Below the pieces are notes generated by a model. It ran no database searches. It was not told the origin of the DNA and worked only from the letters and a program-made list of their open reading frames with translations. Below are positions 1 through 5,494 of a DNA stretch of 5,710 nucleotides, piece by piece. The position numbers and the translations under genes were made by a program. Every line of letters starts with the position of its first letter. The stretch's first letter is position 1. Source of the DNA: an uncultured beta proteobacterium (GTDB lineage: Bacteria; Pseudomonadota; Gammaproteobacteria; Burkholderiales; Rhodocyclaceae); the NCBI GenBank assembly GCA_903930395.1, contig CAIYYE010000155.1, positions 1 through 5,710 on the forward strand, read 5' to 3'.

Positions 1-37
1 CAGCCAGCAGGGGCAGGAGCAATTGACGCAGACGCAT
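1..37 (-). CDS. N-terminus of an exported protein, cut by the left edge
   Basis: Only the first 12 codons are visible, reading MRLRQLLLPLLA. Two arginines followed by an unbroken run of hydrophobic residues look like the start of a Sec signal peptide or membrane anchor. The start is well supported: an AAGGA ribosome binding site sits 7 bases upstream and overlaps the TAA stop of pyrC. With only 10 bp between pyrC and this gene, it is very likely co-transcribed, and perhaps translationally coupled, with rsmI and pyrC. The product cannot be named from 12 residues. Confidence 0.7.
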   Translation of the reverse strand, partial: MRLRQLLLPLLA

Positions 38-44
38 GATGTTT

Positions 45-49
45 TCCTT
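45..49 (-). promoter_or_regulatory. Ribosome binding site overlapping the pyrC stop
   Basis: On the minus strand the bases read TAAGGAAAACATCATG. The AAGGA core shares its two A bases with the pyrC stop codon and lies 7 bases before the ATG at 37. This fixes the start of the left-edge gene and suggests ribosomes ending pyrC can feed into it. Confidence 0.7.
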
Positions 50-1079
50 AGCGCATTTTCCAGGACAGCGTTTCACCAGCGCGCAGTGGAACGATGGTAT
101 CGGAAGAGATGTAGGGATAGTCGGCAGGGACGGTCCACGCCTGCTTGTCCAGCGTGATCTTGCCCGTATTGCGCGGCATGCCATACCAGTCGGGGCCGTG
201 GAAGCTGGCAAAAGCCTCCAGCTTGTCCAGAGCGCCGGCCTGCTCGAAAGCTTCGGCATAGAGCTCGATGGCAGCGTAGGCCGTGTAGCAACCAGCGCAG
301 CCGCAGGCGGCTTCCTTGGTCATTTTGGCGTGTGGTGCCGAATCGGTACCGAGGAAGAATTTGGGATTGCCGGAAACCGCCGCGGCGACCAGCGCCTCGC
401 GATGCGTTTCGCGCTTGAGGACGGGCAAACAGTACCAGTGCGGCCGGACACCGCCCTGAAAAATGGCATTGCGGTTGTAAAGCAGGTGATGGGCGGTAAT
501 CGTCGCGGCCACATTCGCCCCGGAACTCGCGACGAACTCGGCCGCATCGCGGGTCGTGATGTGCTCCATGACCACCTTGAGTTTCGGAAAACGGGCCGTC
601 AGCGGCAGCAGCACGGTATCGATGAAGACCTTCTCGCGGTCGAAAAGATCGATCTTCGGATCGGTCACTTCGCCATGAACCAGTAGCGGCATGCCGACGT
701 GCTCCATCTCGGCCAGCGTAGCGTAGGCCTTGGCGATGTCGGTCAGGCCGGCGTCGGAATTGGTCGTTGCCCCGGCCGGGTAAAGCTTGATCGCCTTGAC
801 GAAACCGGAAGCGGCAGCTCTGGCGACTTCGCTGGCCGGAGTATTGTCGGTCAGGTAGAGCGTCATCAGCGGCTCGAAGCTGGCCCCGGCCGGCAACGCG
901 GCAATAATGCGGTCACGATAGGCCGCAGCCTGGTCGACGGTCGTCACCGGCGGCCTGAGATTGGGCATGACGATGGCCCGGCCAAACTGGGCTGCGGTAT
1001 GGGCCAGAACGGCAGCGAGGGCTTCGCCGTCGCGCAGGTGAAGGTGCCAGTCGTCGGGGCGGGTGATGGTGATTTGCAT
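48..1079 (-). CDS. pyrC: Dihydroorotase, class II
   Basis: This enzyme makes dihydroorotate from N-carbamoyl-aspartate, the third step of de novo pyrimidine synthesis, in the cytoplasm. The 343 residues are close to E. coli PyrC (about 348). The amidohydrolase metal ligands are all visible: H12 and H14 in DWHLHLRDG, the lysine to be carboxylated K98 in [14 protein letters not shown]135 in LLVHGE, H173 in MEHITT, and D246 in GTDSAPH. The conserved CGCAGC stretch (residues 259-264) after the last ligand is typical of the single-domain proteobacterial type. The start gives the usual family N-terminus ([18 protein letters not shown]). It lies 28 bp after rsmI on the same strand and 10 bp before the left-edge gene. 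No intact promoter or terminator was recognised in either gap. Identification is secure and no key residue is missing. Confidence 0.97.
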   Translation of the reverse strand: MQITITRPDDWHLHLRDGEALAAVLAHTAAQFGRAIVMPNLRPPVTTVDQAAAYRDRIIAALPAGASFEPLMTLYLTDNTPASEVARAAASGFVKAIKLYPAGATTNSDAGLTDIAKAYATLAEMEHVGMPLLVHGEVTDPKIDLFDREKVFIDTVLLPLTARFPKLKVVMEHITTRDAAEFVASSGANVAATITAHHLLYNRNAIFQGGVRPHWYCLPVLKRETHREALVAAAVSGNPKFFLGTDSAPHAKMTKEAACGCAGCYTAYAAIELYAEAFEQAGALDKLEAFASFHGPDWYGMPRNTGKITLDKQAWTVPADYPYISSDTIVPLRAGETLSWKMR

Positions 1080-1107
1080 GCTGATTCTCGAAACGGTTTC
1101 CGCGATT

Positions 1108-1944
1108 TTAACTTTTCAAGGCCAGCGCGCGCTCATAAAGCGCATTTTTTGCCATGCCGGTAATCTGCGCCGCGAGCTTACTCGCCTGCTTGACGGGCAG
1201 GCCTTCAGCCAGCAGTAGCTTGAGAACGCGCTCGCCTTCGCCATTGTCGGCCTCGGCCGGAGCGCCGGAGAGCATCAGGACGAATTCGCCGCGCTGACGA
1301 TTGGGGTCTTCCTTGAGCCAGGCCAGTGCCTCGCCCAGCGGCAAGGCGTGGATGGACTCGAACAGCTTGGTCAGTTCGCGAGCAATGACCAGTGTCCGGT
1401 TACCAAAGACAGTCGCCATGTCTTCGACTGTTTCCAGCACGCGGTGCGGGGCCTCGTAGAAAAGCAGGGCGCAGGGCTGCTCGCGTAACGCTTCCAGCGC
1501 TTGCCGCCGCTGGCCGCCCTTCGAGGGCAAAAAGCCATAAAACATGAAATGCTCGTCGAGCAGCCCCGAAGCCGAGAGTGCTGTCGTCGCCGCACAAGGG
1601 CCGGGTAGCGGGATGATCTTGCAGCCGGCAGCGCGAACCGCCGCAACGATGCGGGCGCCGGGATCGGAGATGCCGGGGGTCCCCGCATCGGAAATCAGGG
1701 CCACAGACTCACCGCCCTGCAGCTTTTCGACAATGCGGGCCGCGGCTTCGTGTTCGTTGTGCTGATGCGCCGGGATGGTCCGTGCCTGGGCGCCGAGCTG
1801 CTTGAGCAGCGGGCCGCTGTGACGGGTGTCCTCGGCGGCGACCCAGGACACGGTACGCAGGACTTCCTCGGCACGCCGGGTCAGATCGGCAAGGTTCCCG
1901 AGCGGTGTCGGGACGACGTACAATGCAGCATATTCATTTGTCAT
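1108..1944 (-). CDS. rsmI: 16S rRNA (cytidine1402-2'-O)-methyltransferase
   Basis: RsmI methylates the 2'-OH of C1402 in the decoding centre of 16S rRNA, using S-adenosylmethionine. From the chosen start the protein has 278 residues (E. coli about 286). Motifs run in family order: VPTPLGNL (11-18), AAEDTRHSG (36-44), [13 protein letters not shown] (84-96), PLPGPCA (112-118), FYGFLPSKG (135-143) and FYEAPHR (162-168) followed by [11 protein letters not shown] small helical C-terminal domain (about 238-278, with [11 protein letters not shown]) closes it. The frame is open up to 1983, but the ATG at 1944 gives [17 protein letters not shown], the usual short lead; the longer start would add 13 hydrophobic residues not typical of the family. 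No strong ribosome binding site is visible. It starts 10 bp from yraN, facing the other way, as in E. coli where yraL is divergent from the yra operon. Confidence 0.95.
   Translation of the reverse strand: MTNEYAALYVVPTPLGNLADLTRRAEEVLRTVSWVAAEDTRHSGPLLKQLGAQARTIPAHQHNEHEAAARIVEKLQGGESVALISDAGTPGISDPGARIVAAVRAAGCKIIPLPGPCAATTALSASGLLDEHFMFYGFLPSKGGQRRQALEALREQPCALLFYEAPHRVLETVEDMATVFGNRTLVIARELTKLFESIHALPLGEALAWLKEDPNRQRGEFVLMLSGAPAEADNGEGERVLKLLLAEGLPVKQASKLAAQITGMAKNALYERALALKS
1919..1924 (+). promoter_or_regulatory. Candidate -10 element for the yraN operon
   Basis: TACAAT matches the sigma-70 -10 consensus at five of six positions and ends 30 bases before the yraN ATG. It lies inside the first codons of rsmI. 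The matching -35 region (TTCCCG at 1895-1900, 18-base spacing) is poor, so this is only a candidate. The surrounding 1919-1955 stretch is the most AT-rich part of the area, which fits a divergent promoter region. Confidence 0.35.
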
Positions 1945-1954
1945 TTTTATCAGC

Positions 1955-2317
1955 ATGCAGGCAAAAACCAACGATACCACCACGACGCGTGGCCGCGAAG
2001 CCGAAGAGCGGGCGGCGCGCTATCTCACAGCCCACGGCCAGCGGGAAGTTGCGCGCAATTTCAGAATACGCGGCGGCGAAATCGATCTCATTTTCCGGGA
2101 CGGACAGACACTGGTCTTCGTCGAAGTCCGCCAGCGCAGCCACAGCGAATTCGGCGGAGCCGGGGCGAGCATCACGCTCGCCAAGCGGCGCCGCATCGTG
2201 CTCGCCGCCCGCCATTACCTGCAGGGCAAGCCGGAGAGCGATTGCCGCTTCGACTGCGTACTGATCGACGGCGGGCGACTTGAATGGATACGGAATGCGT
2301 TTTCTGCTGACGATTAG
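1955..2317 (+). CDS. yraN: YraN / UPF0102 nuclease-like protein
   Basis: A 120-residue member of the UPF0102 family, which has a restriction-endonuclease-like (PD-(D/E)xK) core; its cellular role is not settled. Family hallmarks are visible: GREAEERAARYL (13-24), a helix with E15 and E18; RNFRIRGGEIDLI (34-46), with E42 and D44; LVFVEVRQR (53-61), with E57 and R59; K77 in ITLAKRR; and RFD at 98-100. D44, E57 and the following basic residue match the usual metal-site pattern. The frame is open back to 1826, but those codons lie antisense to rsmI and resemble no family lead, so the ATG at 1955 is preferred. E. coli YraN has about 131 residues. The last 23 bp overlap the HIRAN gene. The ribosome binding site is weak. 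Confidence 0.93.
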   Translation: MQAKTNDTTTTRGREAEERAARYLTAHGQREVARNFRIRGGEIDLIFRDGQTLVFVEVRQRSHSEFGGAGASITLAKRRRIVLAARHYLQGKPESDCRFDCVLIDGGRLEWIRNAFSADD

Positions 2318-2660
2318 CCTCGCCTTCTGGCTGGCTGCCGCCCAGGCCGGGTCGGTTCGCATGCTGATCCAGAATTCGCCGCTGGCCGGCAGCCAGTATT
2401 ACGCCCTCGGCGATTTCTGGACACGGATCAAGCTGGGCGACGTACTCAGGCTGATCCGCGAACCCGACAACCGGCACGACAGCCAGGCCATCCGCGTCGA
2501 ATGGCAGGGCCACCAGCTCGGTTATGTCCCGCGCGCGGAAAACCGTGCCATTGCCGCAGCCATGGACGCCGGCGAGCGCCTGAGCGCCCGCGTGTCGGCC
2601 CTGAGCGACAACAAAAATCCCTGGCAACGACTGGCGTTCGAAGTCTTCATCGAGCTGTGA
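2295..2660 (+). CDS. Small exported HIRAN-domain protein
   Basis: A 121-residue protein with a Sec-type signal peptide (MRFLLTISLAFWLAAAQA, likely cut after A18) followed by one HIRAN domain covering almost all the rest (about 28-119). The HIRAN pattern is clear: GSQYYALGDFW (32-42), LGDVLRLIREPDNRHDSQAI (47-66), LGYVPRAENRAIA (75-87), a glycine at 93, and a closing strand LAFEVFIEL. HIRAN domains in eukaryotic HLTF bind DNA 3' ends, but stand-alone bacterial copies are poorly understood, so no reaction is claimed. Export to the periplasm is inferred from the N-terminus. A TTG at 2280 could add five residues ahead of the ATG at 2295; the ATG gives the cleaner signal peptide. The gene overlaps yraN by 23 bp in another frame, so the two are probably translationally linked. 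The E. coli yra locus has no gene at this place. Confidence 0.85.
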   Translation: MRFLLTISLAFWLAAAQAGSVRMLIQNSPLAGSQYYALGDFWTRIKLGDVLRLIREPDNRHDSQAIRVEWQGHQLGYVPRAENRAIAAAMDAGERLSARVSALSDNKNPWQRLAFEVFIEL

Positions 2661-2662
2661 GG

Positions 2663-2668
2663 TAGAAT
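2663..2668 (+). promoter_or_regulatory. Candidate internal -10 element before the SIS gene
   Basis: TAGAAT matches the -10 consensus at five of six positions in the 41-bp gap after the HIRAN stop, 33 bases before the next ATG. No good -35 was found at 16-18 bases upstream. It may let the SIS and lipoprotein genes be expressed apart from yraN. Confidence 0.3.
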
Positions 2669-2701
2669 GCTTCCACTTACAGCCCCAAGCCCTTGAACAA
2701 T

Positions 2702-3292
2702 ATGGATTTGATTGCCCGCGTAGCCAAGCACTTCGAAGACAGCGCCCAGACCAAGCTGAACGCCGTCGAATCGATGGCCGCCCCCATCGCCGCTGCCATC
2801 GAGACGATGACCAACTGCCTGATCAATGGCGGCAAGATTCTCGCCTGCGGTAACGGCGGCTCGGCCGGCGATGCCCAGCATTTCGCCGCCGAACTGATCG
2901 GCCGTTTCGAGGCCGAACGCCAGGAACTGGCTGCCATCGCGCTGACCACCGATACCTCGATCATCACGGCGGTCGCCAACGATTACTCGTTCAGCCAGAT
3001 ATTCGCCCGCCAGGTGCGCGGACTCGGCCATGCCGGCGACGTGCTGCTGGCCATTTCGACGTCGGGCAACTCCGCCAACGTCATCGAGGCGATCAAGTCG
3101 GCCCACGAGCACGACATGCACATTGTCGCACTGACCGGCAAGGGCGGCGGCCAGATCGGCGACATGCTGCGCGACGACGACATTCATCTTTGTGTGCCGG
3201 CCGACCGGACGGCGCGCATTCAGGAAACCCATCTGCTCGCCATTCACTGCTTGTGCGATGGCATCGATGCGCTTTTACTCGGAGTCGAATAA
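2702..3292 (+). CDS. gmhA: SIS-domain protein, GmhA/DiaA family (phosphoheptose isomerase-like)
   Basis: A 196-residue single SIS domain with the sugar-phosphate signature [21 protein letters not shown] (49-69) and [10 protein letters not shown] (119-128). By position it is the counterpart of E. coli diaA, which encodes a DnaA-binding protein promoting replication initiation. By residues it is closer to GmhA, which converts sedoheptulose 7-phosphate to heptose 7-phosphate for LPS. The GmhA catalytic glutamate and histidine have equivalents here in E64 (HFAAE) and H182 (HLLAIH), while E. coli DiaA carries Ser and Asn there, as I recall it. Pseudomonas has the same arrangement under the name gmhA. 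A TTG at 2693 could add three residues; the ATG gives the usual MDLI start. No clear ribosome binding site is seen. The stop shares one base with the next start (TAATG), so coupling is expected. Whether it isomerises, binds DnaA, or both is open. Confidence 0.9.
   Translation: MDLIARVAKHFEDSAQTKLNAVESMAAPIAAAIETMTNCLINGGKILACGNGGSAGDAQHFAAELIGRFEAERQELAAIALTTDTSIITAVANDYSFSQIFARQVRGLGHAGDVLLAISTSGNSANVIEAIKSAHEHDMHIVALTGKGGGQIGDMLRDDDIHLCVPADRTARIQETHLLAIHCLCDGIDALLLGVE
3281..3284 (+). promoter_or_regulatory. Ribosome binding site for yraP/dolP
   Basis: GGAG lies 7 bases before the ATG at 3292, inside the last codons of the SIS gene. It decides the start against the open frame that runs back to 3190. 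Confidence 0.6.
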
Positions 3293-3951
3293 TGCAAAAA
3301 ACCAAACTCACCCTTGCCGCAGCGGCGCTGCTCACCCTCCTGCCCATGCTCCAGGGCTGCGTCCCGGTTATTGTCGGCGGCGCCGCGGCTGGTGTCATGT
3401 CAGCCCACGACCGCCGCTCCACGGGCACACAGACCGATGATGAAACCACGGAATGGAAGGCTGGCCGTGGCGTTCCCGCGCAGTACAAGGAAATTTCCCA
3501 CGTCAATTTCACCTCGTATAACCGGCGCGTTCTGATTACCGGCGAAGTACCGAGCGAGGAAGCAAAATCGGCCATCGAAGCCGAAACCCGCAAGATCGAG
3601 GGCGTGCGCGAGGTTTACAACGAATTGGGTATCGGCCCGGCCTCCTCGCTCGGCAGTCGGAGCACCGACTCCTACATCGACTCCAAGGTCAAGGCGCGCC
3701 TCGTCGACTCGAACCAGATCTCGGCCAACCACGTCAAGGTCGTCACCGAGCGCGCCATCGTGCATCTGATGGGTCTGGTCAGTGCCCGCGAAGCCAAGGT
3801 CGCCGTCGATGTCGCCCGCACCACGGCCGGCGTCAAGAAGGTGGTCAATGTGCTGGAAGTCATCGGCGACGACGAAGCCCGCCGCCTCGACAATCAGGTA
3901 CTGGGCGCAAGGACAGCACCGCCGGCCACCGCGCCCGTCGAAAACCGCTGA
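3292..3951 (+). CDS. dolP: Dual-BON-domain outer-membrane lipoprotein (YraP/DolP)
   Basis: DolP (YraP) is an outer-membrane lipoprotein that binds anionic phospholipid and supports envelope integrity and BAM function in E. coli. The 219-residue product has a lipoprotein signal ending in MLQGC, with the lipidated cysteine at 23. Valine at +2 and no aspartate fit sorting to the outer membrane. BON domain 1 covers about 48-114 (VNFTSYNRRVLITGEVP, then GVREVYNELGIG). BON domain 2 covers about 125-191 (SYIDSKVKARL, VHLMGLVSAREA, GVKKVVNVLEV). Both keep the central glycine (G84 and G161). A proline- and alanine-rich tail, about 25 residues and probably disordered, goes beyond the usual end. The start is set by the GGAG site and by the lipobox distance. 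It is the last gene of the operon, followed by a hairpin and a terminator. No sigma-E promoter was seen in front of it. Confidence 0.93.
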   Translation: MQKTKLTLAAAALLTLLPMLQGCVPVIVGGAAAGVMSAHDRRSTGTQTDDETTEWKAGRGVPAQYKEISHVNFTSYNRRVLITGEVPSEEAKSAIEAETRKIEGVREVYNELGIGPASSLGSRSTDSYIDSKVKARLVDSNQISANHVKVVTERAIVHLMGLVSAREAKVAVDVARTTAGVKKVVNVLEVIGDDEARRLDNQVLGARTAPPATAPVENR

Positions 3952-3956
3952 TCTTC

Positions 3957-3989
3957 AGCCCTGAGCCTGGCCCGCGCCACGCTCAGGCT
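3957..3989 (+). other. GC-rich hairpin just after dolP
   Basis: CCTGAGC (3960-3966) pairs perfectly with GCTCAGG (3981-3987). Inside it TGGC (3968-3971) pairs with GCCA (3976-3979) around a CCGC loop, leaving a single C/C mismatch. The outer AG/CT can extend the stem past a one-base bulge. There is no T run, so it is not a terminator by itself. It could protect the dolP mRNA 3' end or help pausing ahead of the terminator downstream. Confidence 0.55.
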
Positions 3990-4000
3990 AAGTACAGGAC

Positions 4001-4026
4001 AGGGCGAACCACGGTTCGCCCTTTTT
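4001..4026 (+). terminator. Rho-independent terminator of the yraN-dolP operon
   Basis: AGGGCGAAC (4001-4009) and GTTCGCCCT (4014-4022) form a perfect nine-base stem with loop CACG, followed by TTTTT (4022-4026), then ATTT. It lies 49 bp after the dolP stop. The T run includes the stop codon of the convergent response-regulator gene. Read on the minus strand the same stem is not followed by a T run, so it should work mainly for the plus-strand operon. Confidence 0.9.
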
Positions 4027-5029
4027 ATTTGCCTATGAACCGCGCCATGAGGTCACGTCGGTTGAGCGCCCCGGTCTTGGTGAAAATCTGCTCTATATGA
4101 CTGCGCACCGTCCAGTAGGAAATGCCAAGGTCGCGCGCAATCTGCTTGTCCGAGGAACCCGCAAGAATCTCGGCGGCAATTTCCCGCTCACGCGGCGACA
4201 GCGCATGCATGAAATCATGCGCCATGCTCTCCGCTGCCAGGGGCAGCACCGCTTCCCGCCGATCATGGCCGGCATAGGATTTCAGTACTTTCTTGACCCG
4301 CCAGACAAACTCTTCCGGCGAAAAGGGCTTGCTGATGAAATCGTCCGCCCCACTCTTCAAGGCCAACAGACGGCGTGGCAAGTCGTCGTAACCGGACATC
4401 ACGAGAATGGGCTGGCGACTCTGGTGATTCTGGCGGATGCGCCGGACCAGCGTGATGCCGCTCTGGATATCGTTGAGCACCACATCGACAATCGCCAGCT
4501 GGTATTTGCGCGGCCGATAAAGGCTCAGTGCAGTTTGCACATCCTTGCATTTCTCGACCTGCAGACCGAGCATGGCGCACAAGTGCCCGACATAGTCGGC
4601 ATGCGATTCGGAGTCCTCGACAAGGAGGACGACGCCACCGGACTCGACACTCTCGAGCGGCGCGCTGGCACACCCCGCTATGAATTCATCGATGGCCGAA
4701 AGATCGTCGCGCATGAACACTTCGGTCGCGCCGGCATTCATCGCATTGTAGGCCAGTCCCCGTTCGACACTGCCTGATATGAAGGCAATCGGCAAGGTCG
4801 CATACTCGAGCGACAGACGAACCGACTCGATCAGCTGGAAACTGTCACCCTCGGCCAGTTCATTGGCCACCAGCATGACGCAGAACTGTCGTTCGAGAAG
4901 GCCCAAGGCCTCGGCCTCGCCCTTGCAGGTAACGACCTCAAGTTGATGCCGGGCGGCAACCCCCCGAATAATCGCCTGCTGGGTTGTCGATGGCTCGACA
5001 CACAACAATTTTGGCAAGGCTGAAGGCAT
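4025..5029 (-). CDS. Response regulator: pseudo-receiver, receiver, LuxR-type HTH
   Basis: A 334-residue cytoplasmic two-component regulator. The first receiver-like domain (about 7-118) lacks the phosphorylation site: at the aspartate position the sequence is LVANEL (A55 or N56), the acidic pair after LLCV is reduced to one E, and the switch lysine is R107. The second receiver (about 133-250) is intact: E138-D139, phospho-acceptor D182 in AIVDVVL, S212 in VMSG and K234 in ISKPF. The C-terminus (about 277-334) is a NarL/LuxR HTH, starting LSPREREIAAEIL with recognition helix near SYWTVRSHIEQIF. It should bind DNA when D182 is phosphorylated; the kinase is not in the window and targets are unknown. 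The ATG at 5029 lacks a good ribosome binding site, but no other start fits better. It stands alone, convergent with dolP and divergent from the 107-residue gene. The mix of a dead and a live receiver suggests the first one serves in dimerisation or partner binding. Confidence 0.92.
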   Translation of the reverse strand: MPSALPKLLCVEPSTTQQAIIRGVAARHQLEVVTCKGEAEALGLLERQFCVMLVANELAEGDSFQLIESVRLSLEYATLPIAFISGSVERGLAYNAMNAGATEVFMRDDLSAIDEFIAGCASAPLESVESGGVVLLVEDSESHADYVGHLCAMLGLQVEKCKDVQTALSLYRPRKYQLAIVDVVLNDIQSGITLVRRIRQNHQSRQPILVMSGYDDLPRRLLALKSGADDFISKPFSPEEFVWRVKKVLKSYAGHDRREAVLPLAAESMAHDFMHALSPREREIAAEILAGSSDKQIARDLGISYWTVRSHIEQIFTKTGALNRRDLMARFIGK

Positions 5030-5159
5030 AGGAACAACGATAACTGAGTTCTTGCCACCTTAGTAGCATTTAACTGCGCACACCCCCTAATGTTAGCGGT
5101 AGCCAGATGTATCGGAGGTCAGACAATACGGCGGCAAACAACTGTACTCATCGCTCCGC
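5030..5159. promoter_or_regulatory. Divergent intergenic region between regulator and orphan gene
   Basis: A 130-bp gap, lower in GC than its surroundings, that must hold the promoters for both flanking genes. No convincing -35/-10 pair was found on either strand. It holds a gapped palindrome CTAATGTTAG (5087-5096), a GGAGG at 5114-5118 with no start codon at a usable distance, and two matches to the loose NarL heptamer TACYNMT (minus strand 5101-5095; plus strand 5145-5151). None is strong enough to name as an operator. Confidence 0.4.
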
Positions 5160-5483
5160 ATGCTCAACCGTCTCAATGCCGCTTTCCTCGAACTCGAAAA
5201 AACGAGAGCCCTCGTCAACGGTTCCTGTTCGCTTGATGAGCTGCACCAGGTCATCAACCAGCTGATGTGTGACCTGCTGGCCTACAGCAAGACAGGCGCA
5301 GCCACCGCCAGGGGCGGCCGGCAGGCCGGCAATGACGATTCGCTGGACGAACTGATCGAATCCCTCGCCGACATCTGCATCGCCCTCTTCGACTACCGTG
5401 GCATTCCCCATGAACGTCTGCTGTTCCTGCTAGATCAGGCACTGAGCCGGAAGATGCTGCTCGCGGCGCCCAGCGCTCACTGA
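5160..5483 (+). CDS. Unassigned 107-residue helical protein
   Basis: I do not recognise this family. The protein is predicted to be soluble and mostly helical, with no signal peptide or membrane segment. Two helical halves, about 1-44 and 61-100, are joined by a Gly/Arg/Ala linker (45-60). Both halves hold the same motif: SLDEL followed by a tyrosine 18 residues after the serine (24-42 and 61-79), which looks like an internal duplication. It has cysteines at 23, 37 and 73. Codon use is GC-rich at third positions like its neighbours, which supports real coding. The start is uncertain: the ATG at 5160 has no ribosome binding site and no in-frame ATG, GTG or TTG lies between it and 5103. It is divergent from the response regulator, so shared regulation is possible, and it overlaps the 3' end of the TRAP permease gene by 7 bp on the opposite strand. 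Confidence 0.65.
   Translation: MLNRLNAAFLELEKTRALVNGSCSLDELHQVINQLMCDLLAYSKTGAATARGGRQAGNDDSLDELIESLADICIALFDYRGIPHERLLFLLDQALSRKMLLAAPSAH
5316..5331 (+). repeat. Tandem 8-bp repeat, two copies
   Basis: GGCCGGCA occurs twice back to back, within the linker codons of the 107-residue gene. A unit of 8 bp is not a multiple of three, so gain or loss of one copy would shift the frame. Confidence 0.7.
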
Positions 5484-5494
5484 GCGGCCAGTGA
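5477..5494. other. Hairpin spanning two convergent stop codons
   Basis: TCACTG (5477-5482) and CAGTGA (5489-5494) form a perfect six-base stem with a six-base loop. It covers the stop of the permease gene and that of the 107-residue gene. No T run follows on either strand, so it is at best a weak or factor-dependent transcription end. Confidence 0.4.

Noticed and set aside
1090..1100. Odd palindrome GAAACGGTTTC between rsmI and pyrC
   Set aside because: The arms are five bases with a one-base centre, too short for a stable RNA hairpin, and no T run follows; no regulatory role can be supported.
36..1163. Two long plus-strand frames (36-686 and 699-1163) opposite pyrC
   Set aside because: They are antisense to a clear pyrC with all catalytic residues; long open antisense frames are expected in GC-rich coding DNA and the translations resemble no family.
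1750..2283. A 177-codon plus-strand frame across the rsmI/yraN junction
   Set aside because: It is a shadow: antisense to rsmI on the left and out of frame with yraN on the right, with an Arg/Pro-rich low-complexity translation.
2522..3247. A 241-codon minus-strand frame opposite the SIS gene
   Set aside because: It overlaps a well-identified SIS gene on the other strand and the end of the HIRAN gene, and its translation shows no domain.
4001..4026. The terminator acting for the response regulator as well
   Set aside because: On the minus strand the stem is followed by mixed sequence without a T run, so a bidirectional terminator is not supported.
4097..4777. A 226-codon plus-strand frame opposite the response regulator
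   Set aside because: The minus-strand frame carries three recognisable domains; the plus frame has none.
5114..5118. GGAGG as a ribosome binding site for the 107-residue gene
   Set aside because: It lies 41 bases before the ATG at 5160 and no ATG, GTG or TTG stands 5-12 bases after it.
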